Positions 9,313 to 19,764 of a stretch of 64,000 nucleotides of DNA are shown one piece after another. Position 1 is the stretch's first letter. Each line of letters begins with the position of its first letter. The DNA is from Actinomycetes bacterium. Lineage in GTDB: Bacteria > Actinomycetota > Acidimicrobiia > Acidimicrobiales > Ilumatobacteraceae. The position numbers were made by a program, and so were the translations under genes. The stretch is from assembly GCA_021414085.1 (NCBI GenBank), contig JAIOPC010000014.1, forward strand, positions 372,001 to 436,000. Reading direction: 5' to 3'. The notes below the pieces were generated by a model, which did no database searches, was not told where the DNA came from, and saw only the letters and a list, made by a program, of their open reading frames with translations.

Positions 9313-10429
9313 TACGGCCGCCTACCTGCTCGTAGGCGCCATCGCGGCGGCGGTCACCTTCGCCACGACGCCGGTAGTGGGTGCTGTCGCTCGCCGACTG
9401 AGTTGGGTAGTCGAGCCAGCTGCTGAACGCCACGTGCACAGGGTGGCTACGCCCGATGTCGGCGGCATTGCGATGCTCATCGGGTTCGTTGTGGCGTTCC
9501 TTGTGGCTCGCGAAATGGACACGTTCGCGTCGCTGTTTCGTTCCGGTGACTCCGAGCCGCGTGGTGTGCTCATCGCCGCCACGCTGATGTTCTTGGTCGG
9601 CTTCATCGACGACATCTTCGAGATCTCGGCGCCAGCCAAAGTATTCGGCACCGTCCTTGTTGCCGTCGTGCTCGTCTACTACGGCGTCACGATGTTCTAC
9701 TTCCGCGTTCCGTTCAACGACGTGTACATCCTCAGCGACGAGTGGGTGCCGTTGGTAACGGTGCTGTGGCTGTTGGGAATGACCAATGCGATCAACCTGA
9801 TCGATGGACTTGATGGTCTCGCAGCAGGCATCGTCGCGATCGGTGCGTTTGCCTTCTTCTTGTACAGCCAACGCCTTGCCGATCCGTCGATCGGAATGTT
9901 GACGCAGCCGAACGTTGGTCCACTGGTCGCGATTCTCGCGGTCGGCATCTGCGTGGGGTTTCTTCCGCACAACTTCAATCCGGCGCGCATCTTCATGGGC
10001 GACGGCGGCGCGCTCCTGCTCGGGCTGTTGATGGCCGTCAGTACCAGCGTCGTGGGTGGCCGCGCCGACCCCAACACCCAACGCTTCATCGGTCAGTCGT
10101 ACTTCTTCCTTGCGCCGCTATTGATACCGCTGATCATTCTCGGCGTGCCGATTCTCGACACGTTGTTCGCGATCGTGCGTCGCGCGGCTCGGCGCCAAGG
10201 TGTCGCCAGCGCCGACAAGGGTCACCTGCACCACCGATTGATGGAGATGGGTCACGGACAACGGCGCAGTGTGTTGATTCTTTGGGCGTGGACCGCGCTG
10301 CTCTCGGCGTTTGTGCTCTATCCGGTGTACACCGGCAGTGGGCTCAGCTATGTGCCGATCGGCATGCTGATGTTGGTCTTGGTGCTCTACACGCTGTTGC
10401 ACCCGCAGATTCGTCGCCGTCGCAAATGA
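9305..10429 (+). CDS. Undecaprenyl-phosphate GlcNAc-1-phosphate transferase family protein
   Basis: 374 residues, polytopic with about eleven membrane segments. It carries the family signatures GFIDDIFEIS (Mg-binding Asp pair), MTNAINLIDGLDGLAAG, NPARIFMGDGGALLLG and DKGHLHHRLMEMGH (His-rich loop). The family moves a sugar-1-phosphate onto undecaprenyl or decaprenyl phosphate, starting arabinogalactan-linker, teichoic acid or O-polysaccharide synthesis; the mycobacterial relative is Rfe/WecA. The ATG at 9305 overlaps the preceding gene. Lying directly upstream of the ATP synthase operon matches the M. tuberculosis order rfe - atpI-like - atpB. Confidence 0.92.
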   Translation: MPDTAAYLLVGAIAAAVTFATTPVVGAVARRLSWVVEPAAERHVHRVATPDVGGIAMLIGFVVAFLVAREMDTFASLFRSGDSEPRGVLIAATLMFLVGFIDDIFEISAPAKVFGTVLVAVVLVYYGVTMFYFRVPFNDVYILSDEWVPLVTVLWLLGMTNAINLIDGLDGLAAGIVAIGAFAFFLYSQRLADPSIGMLTQPNVGPLVAILAVGICVGFLPHNFNPARIFMGDGGALLLGLLMAVSTSVVGGRADPNTQRFIGQSYFFLAPLLIPLIILGVPILDTLFAIVRRAARRQGVASADKGHLHHRLMEMGHGQRRSVLILWAWTALLSAFVLYPVYTGSGLSYVPIGMLMLVLVLYTLLHPQIRRRRK

Positions 10430-10435
10430 TCTGAT

Positions 10436-10459
10436 AGCTTGTGTATGCATTCACAAGCT
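10436..10459. promoter_or_regulatory. Perfect 8-bp inverted repeat ahead of the ATP synthase operon
   Basis: AGCTTGTG (10436-10443) and CACAAGCT (10452-10459) flank an eight-base spacer, ending four bases before the GTG of the first atp-cluster gene. A possible -10 (TAGCTT, 10435-10440) overlaps the left arm. No T-run follows, so an operator or 5' hairpin is more likely than a terminator. Function is inferred. Confidence 0.4.
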
Positions 10460-10463
10460 CGCT

Positions 10464-10757
10464 GTGAAGCAGGACGACCCCAAGGGAATTGCCACTTTGA
10501 AGCCGCCCCCCAACGTCAAGAAGCACACCGACGACAAAATCGGTAAGGGCATCGACGTTGCTTTGGTGACGCTGCTGTTCTTGGGCGGCGGTTACTTGCT
10601 GGATCGTTGGCTCGACACGAAACCCGTGTTCATGATTGCGCTCGTTTGTGTGGCGTTGATCGGTGAATTCGTGCGGTTTTGGTACGACTACGATGCCCGA
10701 ATGAAAGTGCTTGAGGCGGAGCGCACGGCTGTCCGCGGCGAGGGCAGGCGCGCATGA
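10464..10757 (+). CDS. AtpZ/AtpI-like ATP synthase accessory membrane protein
   Basis: 97 residues from GTG 10464, with two hydrophobic segments (about 34-49, VALVTLLFLGGGYLLDRW, and 54-72, PVFMIALVCVALIGEFVRFW), between a basic N-terminus and an Arg/Glu-rich cytoplasmic tail. Size, the GGGYLLDRWLDT turn and position directly before the atp genes match the AtpZ/AtpI family thought to help c-ring assembly or Mg2+ supply. Its last codon overlaps the next start (ATGA), indicating coupling. It has no Shine-Dalgarno; see the inverted repeat just upstream. Confidence 0.75.
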   Translation: MKQDDPKGIATLKPPPNVKKHTDDKIGKGIDVALVTLLFLGGGYLLDRWLDTKPVFMIALVCVALIGEFVRFWYDYDARMKVLEAERTAVRGEGRRA

Positions 10758-11224
10758 ACGACGCTTCCCTCAACGGCACCGCCTTTTCGATGTCGGCCCC
10801 GCTCGCTGGGCCGGCCCCGGAAGTTGCCGTATCGAACGACATGGTCAAGCGTGGCTTGGTCGTCGCGCCACTGCTGATTGCCGTATGTGGCTTCATCTGG
10901 GGACTCGACGGTGCGTGGTCGTGTGCCTATGCGATCGCGATCGTGCTCATCAACTTCGCGTTGGCCTCCGGAATCGTCGCCGTCACGGCCCGAATCAGCC
11001 TGACGCTGATGATGGCCTCGATCCTGATCGGCTACATCCTGCGGCTCGGGCTGATCTTCCTCGCCGTGTACTTGGTGAAGGACGCCAGTTGGATTTCGCT
11101 TCCGGCCCTCGGAGCGACCATTATCTTCACGCACCTAGGCCTGTTGGTCTGGGAGATGAAGTACGTCGCGATGTCGCTCGCTTACCCCGGCCTCAAACCC
11201 TCTACCCAAGCTTCGAAGAAATAG
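10754..11224 (+). CDS. ATP synthase operon-associated membrane protein (AtpI-like position)
   Basis: 156 residues with four hydrophobic segments (about 37-54, 58-78, 83-104, 112-131) and a short Ser/Lys tail. The layout, small size and place between the AtpZ-like gene and atpB fit the poorly conserved AtpI / Rv1303-type proteins of actinobacterial atp operons. These are presumed assembly factors and not part of the finished enzyme. The start overlaps the previous stop by ATGA, and 12 bases separate it from atpB. Family assignment rests on topology and context, since no diagnostic motif is visible. Confidence 0.65.
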   Translation: MNDASLNGTAFSMSAPLAGPAPEVAVSNDMVKRGLVVAPLLIAVCGFIWGLDGAWSCAYAIAIVLINFALASGIVAVTARISLTLMMASILIGYILRLGLIFLAVYLVKDASWISLPALGATIIFTHLGLLVWEMKYVAMSLAYPGLKPSTQASKK

Positions 11225-11236
11225 GACTGGTACGGA

Positions 11237-11998
11237 ATGCTCGGACTCAAGTTTCCGCCGATCAACGAGTTGATTCGTTGGCGCGACATCTTCACCAACT
11301 TCAACAAGGTGGGCGTGATTGCCGTTGCCGCGGCGCTGATTGGTATTGCCGTGTTCCTGATCGCGGGTAGCCGCGATCCGCTGAAGGCGCCGACCGGCGT
11401 GCGTAACCTCGCCGAAACCGGCGTCAACTTCATTGAGAACGACATCGTCATGCAAACGATGGGTAAAGACGGCTTGCGCTGGACGCCGTTCCTGTTGTCG
11501 CTGTTCGTCTTCATCTACCTTTGCAACCTGCCGGGCATCTTGCCGGTGCTGCAGATGCCGGCGACGGCGCGCATGGCGATTCCGTTGTTCCTCGCGCTGT
11601 TCGTGTGGGTCATCTACAACGCCGTCGGCATTCGACACAACGGCATCAAGTACTTCACGTTGATGGTGTGGCCGCCAGGCGTTCCGGTGGCGATGCGACC
11701 GCTAGTGGGCTTGATCGAGTTTCTCTCGAACATCATCCTGCGCCCGTTCTCGTTGGCCGTTCGACTTTTCGCCAACATGCTCGCTGGCCACATGTTGTTG
11801 ATCACGTTCGCGTTTCTCACCAACGCACTCTTCTTCGCCGAGACCAAGCAGTTTGCTCTGAAGCCGATGAGCATCCTGCCGTTCTTCATGCTCGTGTTCC
11901 TCACGGCCTTCGAAGTGCTTGTCGGCTTTCTGCAGGCTTACATTTTCACCATTCTCACCGCAGTCTTCATCAACGCTGCTCAGCATCCCGAGCACTGA
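11237..11998 (+). CDS. atpB: ATP synthase Fo subunit a
   Basis: 253 residues. The key helix has RPFSLAVRLFANMLAGHMLL, containing the Arg essential for proton transfer against the c-ring carboxylate, and the C-terminal helix has FEVLVGFLQAYIFTILTAVF. About five to six membrane spans are visible. EFLSNIILRPFSLA is typical of the family. Followed after 21 bases by atpE. The full order is atpI-like pair, a, c, b', b, delta, alpha, gamma, beta, epsilon. Confidence 0.97.
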   Translation: MLGLKFPPINELIRWRDIFTNFNKVGVIAVAAALIGIAVFLIAGSRDPLKAPTGVRNLAETGVNFIENDIVMQTMGKDGLRWTPFLLSLFVFIYLCNLPGILPVLQMPATARMAIPLFLALFVWVIYNAVGIRHNGIKYFTLMVWPPGVPVAMRPLVGLIEFLSNIILRPFSLAVRLFANMLAGHMLLITFAFLTNALFFAETKQFALKPMSILPFFMLVFLTAFEVLVGFLQAYIFTILTAVFINAAQHPEH

Positions 11999-12013
11999 AC
12001 CAGGAGAAATTGA

Positions 12014-12298
<285 letters not shown>

Positions 12299-12306
12299 GG
12301 AGCCTT

Positions 12307-12885
12307 GTGTCTCGTTTCATCCTGCACATCGACGGAGCCGTCGTTCTTGTGCCCCAAACCTCTGGCGACGCGGAAACCGTCGTTGAGGACAAGGGCCCAA
12401 GCCCGATCGCGCCCGAGATCAAGGAACTGGCGTGGGGTGCCGGCGCGTTCATCGTGCTGTTCGCGCTCATGCGCATTTGGCTCTTCCCGCGGTTGAAGAA
12501 GGGCATGGATGCGCGTTACGGGAAGATTCGTGGTGACCACGAATCCGCCGACGCCACGCGCGCCGCGGCCAACGCTGAGGTTGCCGAGTACGAAGCCGAG
12601 ATCGCAACCGTGAAGGCGCAAGCAGCGGCCCGCATCGAAGCGGCTCGTGGGGTGCTGGAAGCAGAGCGCACCGCGGCACTTGCCGAGGTGAATGGTCGCA
12701 TCGCAATCCGTCGCACGGAGTCCAATGCGGCCTCGGAAGCCGCACGTGCGGCTGCTGCCGAGCATGTGCAAGCCGCCGTCGCCGACGTCAGTAGCCGTGC
12801 CGCCGAGTTGGCGACCGGGCACAAGCCGCAGGCAGCTGCGGTGTCGGGCATCGTCGCGTCGTTGATGGCGGGGGGTCACAAATGA
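12307..12885 (+). CDS. ATP synthase Fo b-type subunit (b'-like)
   Basis: 192 residues from GTG 12307, with AAGGAG just upstream. A polar, acidic N-terminal extension of about 35 residues precedes one membrane helix (about 42-60, AWGAGAFIVLFALMRIWLF) and a long Ala/Glu-rich helix (about 75-175) ending in a Lys/His tail. Compared with the next gene it lacks the C-terminal delta-binding end typical of subunit b. I therefore call it the b'-like partner. The stop overlaps the second b gene by four bases (ATGA). Two b genes in tandem are unusual, since M. tuberculosis has one b and a b-delta fusion. Confidence 0.85.
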   Translation: MSRFILHIDGAVVLVPQTSGDAETVVEDKGPSPIAPEIKELAWGAGAFIVLFALMRIWLFPRLKKGMDARYGKIRGDHESADATRAAANAEVAEYEAEIATVKAQAAARIEAARGVLEAERTAALAEVNGRIAIRRTESNAASEAARAAAAEHVQAAVADVSSRAAELATGHKPQAAAVSGIVASLMAGGHK

Positions 12886-13457
12886 GGTTGCTTGAGATCT
12901 TGATTCGTGCAGCTGGCGAAGGACACGAGCACGACGTCACGCAGACGCCGTCGAAGTTCCTGCCAGAGGGTTACGAGCTGCTGTTCGGTATTCCGGCATC
13001 ACTGCTGGTGTTCGGGCTGCTCTACAAGTTCGCTGGCCCGGTCATTAAGAAGGGCATGGCGGCCCGCACCGCCAAGATTCAAGCCGAGCTCGATGCCGGT
13101 GAGGCCGCCCGTTCGGCCGCCGACATCGAAGCGGTGAAGATTCGCGAGGCAAAGGGCGACATCGCCAGCGAGCGCAGTCGGATCCTGGCCGACGCTGATG
13201 CGCAGGCCGCCACGATGTTGGCCGACGGTCGCGCACGCATCAAGACCGAACTGGCCGAGGTCGAGGCCAAGGCGCTCGCCGATATCGCCAGCGTGCAAAG
13301 CCGCGTCGGTGACGAGTTGCGCGCCGAGATCGCACGCTTGTCGTCGGCCGCGGTCGATCAAGTCGTGACTGGTTCGCTCGACGATGCAACTCATCAAGAG
13401 TTGATCGAGAACTTCATTCAGCGCGTTGGTGCCCAGAAGGCAGGAGCCTCGAAATGA
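12882..13457 (+). CDS. atpF: ATP synthase Fo subunit b
   Basis: 191 residues: a short amphipathic N-terminus, a membrane helix at about 34-52 (FGIPASLLVFGLLYKFAGPV) and a long coiled-coil stalk rich in Ala, Glu, Lys and Arg. The C-terminus (SLDDATHQELIENFIQRVGA) matches the end of canonical subunit b that contacts subunit delta. It overlaps both neighbours by ATGA, so b', b and delta are translationally coupled, as expected for a stalk made in fixed proportion. Confidence 0.92.
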   Translation: MRLLEILIRAAGEGHEHDVTQTPSKFLPEGYELLFGIPASLLVFGLLYKFAGPVIKKGMAARTAKIQAELDAGEAARSAADIEAVKIREAKGDIASERSRILADADAQAATMLADGRARIKTELAEVEAKALADIASVQSRVGDELRAEIARLSSAAVDQVVTGSLDDATHQELIENFIQRVGAQKAGASK

Positions 13458-13981
13458 GCGACAATCGCATTGAGGGTTACGCCCGCGGTCTGTTCGAGAT
13501 CGCCCGCGCCGAAGGCACGCTCGACGAGGTCGAAGACGAACTATTCCGCTTCGCTCGCAGCTACGAGAGCAGCGATCAGTTGCGCAACGCGCTGAACGAC
13601 GAACTGATTCCGCCGGCCAAGCGTCAGGCGATCATCGAGGATCTGCTCGGCTCCAAGGCAACCAGCACGACCACGCAACTGATTTCAATGGTTGTTGGTT
13701 CTGGTCGCACACGCGACCTGCCGGCAATCGTCGACAATCTGGTGGCTCGCGCAAGCTCGGCAAAGGATCTAGAAGTTGCCGAGGTTCGCACTGCCGTCGC
13801 GCTGACTGCAGATCAGCAGACCCGTCTTGCTGCTGCGCTCACTAATGCAACCGGCAAACAAGTGAACCTGAAAGTCGTCGTCGACTCGTCGGTACTCGGG
13901 GGCATCGTCGCCACCGTCGGCGACACCGTCATCGACGGCAGCGTTCGCACCCGCATCGATCAACTGAAGTCTCGTCTCTAA
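13454..13981 (+). CDS. atpH: ATP synthase F1 subunit delta
   Basis: 175 residues, the usual bacterial length, and not fused to b as it is in mycobacteria. It starts with EGYARGLFEIARAEGTLDEV, the N-terminal helical domain that binds the top of alpha. The C-terminal motif VDSSVLGGIVATVGDTVIDGSVRTRIDQLK is characteristic of the OSCP/delta family. Start overlaps the b stop; 32 bases separate it from the preferred alpha start. Confidence 0.95.
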   Translation: MSDNRIEGYARGLFEIARAEGTLDEVEDELFRFARSYESSDQLRNALNDELIPPAKRQAIIEDLLGSKATSTTTQLISMVVGSGRTRDLPAIVDNLVARASSAKDLEVAEVRTAVALTADQQTRLAAALTNATGKQVNLKVVVDSSVLGGIVATVGDTVIDGSVRTRIDQLKSRL

Positions 13982-14013
13982 CACGTCTCTGAAGACATGG
14001 AGCAATGAACAAA

Positions 14014-15615
14014 ATGGCTGAACTGACACTGAGTGCTGGCGACATCGCCTCCGCGCTAAAGAAGAACCTCGAAGGCTTTGAGCCTTCGCTTGAGGCTCGC
14101 ACCGTTGGGCGCGTCACCGAAGTCGGCGACGGTATTGCTCGCGTCAGCGGGTTGCCTGACTGCGCCGTGAACGAACTGCTCGAGTTCGAAGATGGCTCCG
14201 TCGGTCTCGCGTTGAACCTCGACGAGTCGTCGATTGGTGCCGTCGTGCTCGGCGATGCCGATGCCATCGAAGAGGGCCAGACGGTGAAGGCCACGGGCCG
14301 CATTCTCAGCGTGCCAGTCGGCGACGCGATGCTCGGTCGCGTGGTCAACGCGCTCGGCCGTCCGATCGACGGCAAGGGCGAAATTGTCGGCGGCATTCAG
14401 CGCCGCGTGGAGATTCAGGCGCCGGGCATCATGGGCCGCAAGCCGGTGCACGAGCCGCTGCAGACCGGCATCAAGGCGATCGACGCAATGACCCCGATCG
14501 GTCGTGGCCAGCGCCAGCTGATCATCGGCGACCGTAAGACGGGCAAGACCACCGTCGCCATCGACGCAATCATCAACCAGCGCGGTCTCGGCGTGAAGTG
14601 CATCTACGTCGCGATCGGCCAGAAGGGTTCGACCGTTGCACAGACGGTCGAGACGCTTCGTCAGTACGGCGCGCTTGAGTACACCGTCGTTGTTGCCGCT
14701 CCGGCCAGCGATCCAGCTCCGTTCAAGTATCTGGCCCCTTATGGCGGTTGCGCCATGGGTCAGCACTGGATGGAAAACGGCGAGCACGCCCTCATCGTGT
14801 ACGACGACCTTTCCAAGCAGGCCGAGGCGTATCGCCAAGTGTCGCTGCTGTTGCGCCGCCCGCCGGGCCGCGAGGCTTACCCCGGCGACGTGTTCTATCT
14901 GCACAGCCGTTTGCTCGAGCGTGCCGCCAAGCTCAGCGACGATCGCGGTGCCGGTTCGCTCACCGCTCTGCCGGTGATCGAGACCAAGGCTGGCGACGTG
15001 TCGGCGTACATCCCCACCAACGTGATTTCGATCACCGACGGTCAGGTGTACCTGCAGGACAACCTGTTCAAGTCGGGTGTGCGCCCGGCCGTCGACGTGG
15101 GCATCTCCGTGTCGCGCGTGGGTGGCGCAGCGCAGATCAAGGCGATGAAGAACGTGTCGGGCACGCTGAAGCTCGACCTCGCACAGTTCCGCGAGTTGGA
15201 AGCGTTCGCGACGTTTGGTTCCGAGCTCGATGCGATTTCCAAGGCGCAGCTCGAGCGCGGCTATCGCTTGGTCGAGTTGCTGAAGCAGCCGTTGAACAGC
15301 CCGATGCCGGTGGAGGAGCAGATCGTGTCGGTGTTCGCTGGCACGAAGGGTTACCTCGACAGCCTGCCCGTCGCCGACGTTCGTCGTTTCGAGGCCGAGT
15401 TGCTGGCGCACGTGCGCAGCACGCACAGCAGCATGCTCGCTGGCATGCGCGGTAACCCGAAGGCCGACGTCCCCGCCGAGCTCGGCGACGTGATCGCCGG
15501 TTTCAAGGAGACGTTCGTCGCGGCTTCCGCGGCAGCGCGTGCCGCCGACGCAACGGCCACCTCTGCCGAGGAAGTCGGCGCCGCCCACAGCAACAAGACG
15601 CTGGCAACGGAGTAA
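14014..15615 (+). CDS. atpA: ATP synthase F1 subunit alpha
   Basis: 533 residues from ATG 14014. A start three codons earlier (14005) is possible, but [13 protein letters not shown] is the usual actinobacterial beginning, and a GGAG at 13999-14002 is 11 bases from 14014 and only two from 14005. The nucleotide-binding P-loop is [11 protein letters not shown], followed by [18 protein letters not shown] and [20 protein letters not shown]. Subunit alpha binds non-catalytic nucleotide. The C-terminal Ala/Thr/Glu tail is slightly longer than in relatives. It is three bases from atpG. Confidence 0.97.
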   Translation: MAELTLSAGDIASALKKNLEGFEPSLEARTVGRVTEVGDGIARVSGLPDCAVNELLEFEDGSVGLALNLDESSIGAVVLGDADAIEEGQTVKATGRILSVPVGDAMLGRVVNALGRPIDGKGEIVGGIQRRVEIQAPGIMGRKPVHEPLQTGIKAIDAMTPIGRGQRQLIIGDRKTGKTTVAIDAIINQRGLGVKCIYVAIGQKGSTVAQTVETLRQYGALEYTVVVAAPASDPAPFKYLAPYGGCAMGQHWMENGEHALIVYDDLSKQAEAYRQVSLLLRRPPGREAYPGDVFYLHSRLLERAAKLSDDRGAGSLTALPVIETKAGDVSAYIPTNVISITDGQVYLQDNLFKSGVRPAVDVGISVSRVGGAAQIKAMKNVSGTLKLDLAQFRELEAFATFGSELDAISKAQLERGYRLVELLKQPLNSPMPVEEQIVSVFAGTKGYLDSLPVADVRRFEAELLAHVRSTHSSMLAGMRGNPKADVPAELGDVIAGFKETFVAASAAARAADATATSAEEVGAAHSNKTLATE

Positions 15616-15618
15616 TTC

Positions 15619-18064
<2,446 letters not shown>

Positions 18065-18066
18065 CG

Positions 18067-18483
18067 ATGGCAACGATGCAGGTCGAGGTGGTATCGCCGG
18101 AGAAGGTGTTGTTCTCCGGCGAAGCCAAGCAGGTGATTACGCGCACGCTCGATGGCGAGATCGCGTTCCTGCCCGGCCATGCGCCGTTCCTTGGTGCGCT
18201 GAGCGAGTGCCACACGCGGATCACGCTCGCCGACGACTCGGTGCTGGATGTCGCGGTGCACGGGGGTTTCGTGCAGGTCAGCGGCAGCACGGTCAGCATT
18301 CTCAGCGACATCGCAGAGCTGGGCGACGAGATCGATCGTGATCGCGCGTTGCGTGCCAAGGACGCTGCCGAGGAGCTTCTGCGCAAGGAGCACGACGCCG
18401 AAGCCGAGTCGGCGCTCGCCCGGGCACACGCCAGGTTGAATGCCACCGGCGGCCTAGCCGGCACCTCGCAAGGCGCTCACTAA
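18067..18483 (+). CDS. atpC: ATP synthase F1 subunit epsilon
   Basis: 138 residues. The N-terminal beta sandwich has VEVVSPEKVLFSGEAKQVI and GEIAFLPGHAPFLGAL, and the C-terminal helical hairpin (about 85-138) is Ala/Glu-rich. Epsilon links the rotor and can inhibit ATP hydrolysis. Last gene of the operon, converging with the methyltransferase-Arr gene 18 bases away. A weak hairpin (CGAGG / CCTCG, 18494-18511) spans the junction but no T-run follows. Confidence 0.93.
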   Translation: MATMQVEVVSPEKVLFSGEAKQVITRTLDGEIAFLPGHAPFLGALSECHTRITLADDSVLDVAVHGGFVQVSGSTVSILSDIAELGDEIDRDRALRAKDAAEELLRKEHDAEAESALARAHARLNATGGLAGTSQGAH

Positions 18484-18501
18484 CAACACGTCCCGAGGTT
18501 C

Positions 18502-19575
18502 TCAATCCTCGATCTTGCCTGCTCCGATTCGTTCGATGGCGTTGCGCATCCCCTGCAGCTTCTCGGGGGAGTGACCGGTCCAGTCGACGAGCTCCCGTAC
18601 GACACGTAGCGGTTCGCGGCTACGGAATGACTGTGTCGGATTCCCAGGGAACTTCTTGTCGGTCACATTGGGGTCGTCTTCGAACTCGCCCATTGGCTCG
18701 ACGACGTAGATCCGCCCGCGGCCTTCACCGGCAGCGAGCTCGGCGCCCCAGGTCGCGGCGTCAAGAGTCGCGGTGAAGTAGACGAAGTTCATCACTCGGC
18801 CCTGTTCGAAGTTGGACTCGCGGCCGGCGATCAGCATCTCGCCGACTGCGAGGTCGGCCTTTGTGCCGTGCAAGTACACACCGGGCTCGTACACCTCGAA
18901 GGGCACCGGCTCGGGCATAGTGCTCATGGCTCTCGACGCTAACAAAAGGGCAGCGCCGCGCCGTTCGGCTCGACCACAAGCCGTGTCACTTGGGCGTCGC
19001 CAGGTAAGTGCGTACCGAAAGTACGGAACGCGACCGTACCGGGCGCCGTCCAACAGCTGGAGCGACAGGGAACGGGACTGTGCGTATGACAGGGGTGGCG
19101 GCCAGACTTTCGGCGCTGACGTGTTCCACACGCGTTTGAACAACGTGTGTCGACGAATGCCGACGCTGTCGATGGCGTCTCGCGCGAAGTCAGCCACCGT
19201 GCGACTGCGAGCAATTCCGACGATCAGCAGCAGTCCGCCCGGGCGCACAAGCGACGCGAGACGCGGAATCGCCGACCTCTGGTCGAGGTGGTGCATCACC
19301 GCCACCGCGGTGACGACATCGAACGTCGCGCCTCCCAGATCGAGCGAGTCGAGCGTGGTGACGAGATAGTCGATGTCGTCGTCGTGCGAACGAGCAAGGT
19401 CGATGCTGTCGGCGTCGGGGTCGATGCCGACGACGGAATTCACTCGGGTCCGAAGCCGACGCGCCGTCTCACCCTCACCGCACCCTACGTCCAGCCCGGT
19501 TGCTGCGCCCGCCGGGACCTGGCGAAGCAGTCGTTCGAAGGCGTGAAGGCTCGAGTTCCATCGCACGTCACCCAC
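18502..19575 (-). CDS. SAM-dependent methyltransferase fused in frame to a rifampin ADP-ribosyltransferase (Arr) domain
   Basis: 357 residues from GTG 19575 in one uninterrupted frame. Residues 1 to about 195 are a class I methyltransferase: motif I LDVGCGEGETARRL, acidic loop GIDPDA and MHHLDQ. After a short Arg/Ala/Leu linker, residues 217-357 are a complete Arr-type domain: YEPGVYLHGTKADLAVGE, NFVYFTATLDAATWGAELAA, YVVEPMGEFEDDPNVTDKKF and NPTQSFRSREPLRVV. From the internal ATG at 18927 (Met217) the Arr part is 141 residues, the length of stand-alone Arr enzymes, which inactivate rifamycins with NAD+. The internal ATG has only a weak GAGAG before it. Either a true fusion or two genes that lost the stop between them. 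Confidence 0.85.
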   Translation of the reverse strand: MGDVRWNSSLHAFERLLRQVPAGAATGLDVGCGEGETARRLRTRVNSVVGIDPDADSIDLARSHDDDIDYLVTTLDSLDLGGATFDVVTAVAVMHHLDQRSAIPRLASLVRPGGLLLIVGIARSRTVADFARDAIDSVGIRRHTLFKRVWNTSAPKVWPPPLSYAQSRSLSLQLLDGARYGRVPYFRYALTWRRPSDTACGRAERRGAALLLASRAMSTMPEPVPFEVYEPGVYLHGTKADLAVGEMLIAGRESNFEQGRVMNFVYFTATLDAATWGAELAAGEGRGRIYVVEPMGEFEDDPNVTDKKFPGNPTQSFRSREPLRVVRELVDWTGHSPEKLQGMRNAIERIGAGKIED

Positions 19576-19764
19576 TCTTCAAGGCTCCCACACTCGCTCG
19601 AGCGGGACAGATCGTGGTCGTCGTGATCGGCGGTCAACTCAAGCTGGAAATCTGAAAGAGCTGAAACCTCGCGGTTTGCGAGGCGCGCCGGCGGACCCGA
19701 ATCTTTCAAAAGAATTCCTTGTTCCGGGTTGCCTGACGAACATACGTCCGCTAGTCTACTTCAC
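19576..19764. other. Intergenic region between the methyltransferase-Arr gene and the DUF222 remnant
   Basis: 189 bases with no convincing gene. It holds a six-pair hairpin (CCTCGC 19667-19672 / GCGAGG 19678-19683, loop GGTTT) without a T-run, a small AT-rich patch at about 19701-19720, and the promoter-like pair described separately at 19729-19757. Divergent genes lie on both sides. Confidence 0.4.
19729..19757 (+). promoter_or_regulatory. Putative promoter of the DUF222-HNH remnant
   Basis: TTGCCT (19729-19734) and TAGTCT (19752-19757) are separated by exactly 17 bases, and the -10 ends seven bases before the ATG at 19765. No Shine-Dalgarno, so a leaderless transcript is expected. Confidence 0.45.

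Noticed and set aside
19667-19683. Six-pair hairpin between the methyltransferase-Arr gene and the DUF222 remnant as a terminator
   Set aside because: It lies between divergent gene starts, where no terminator is needed, and has no T-run.
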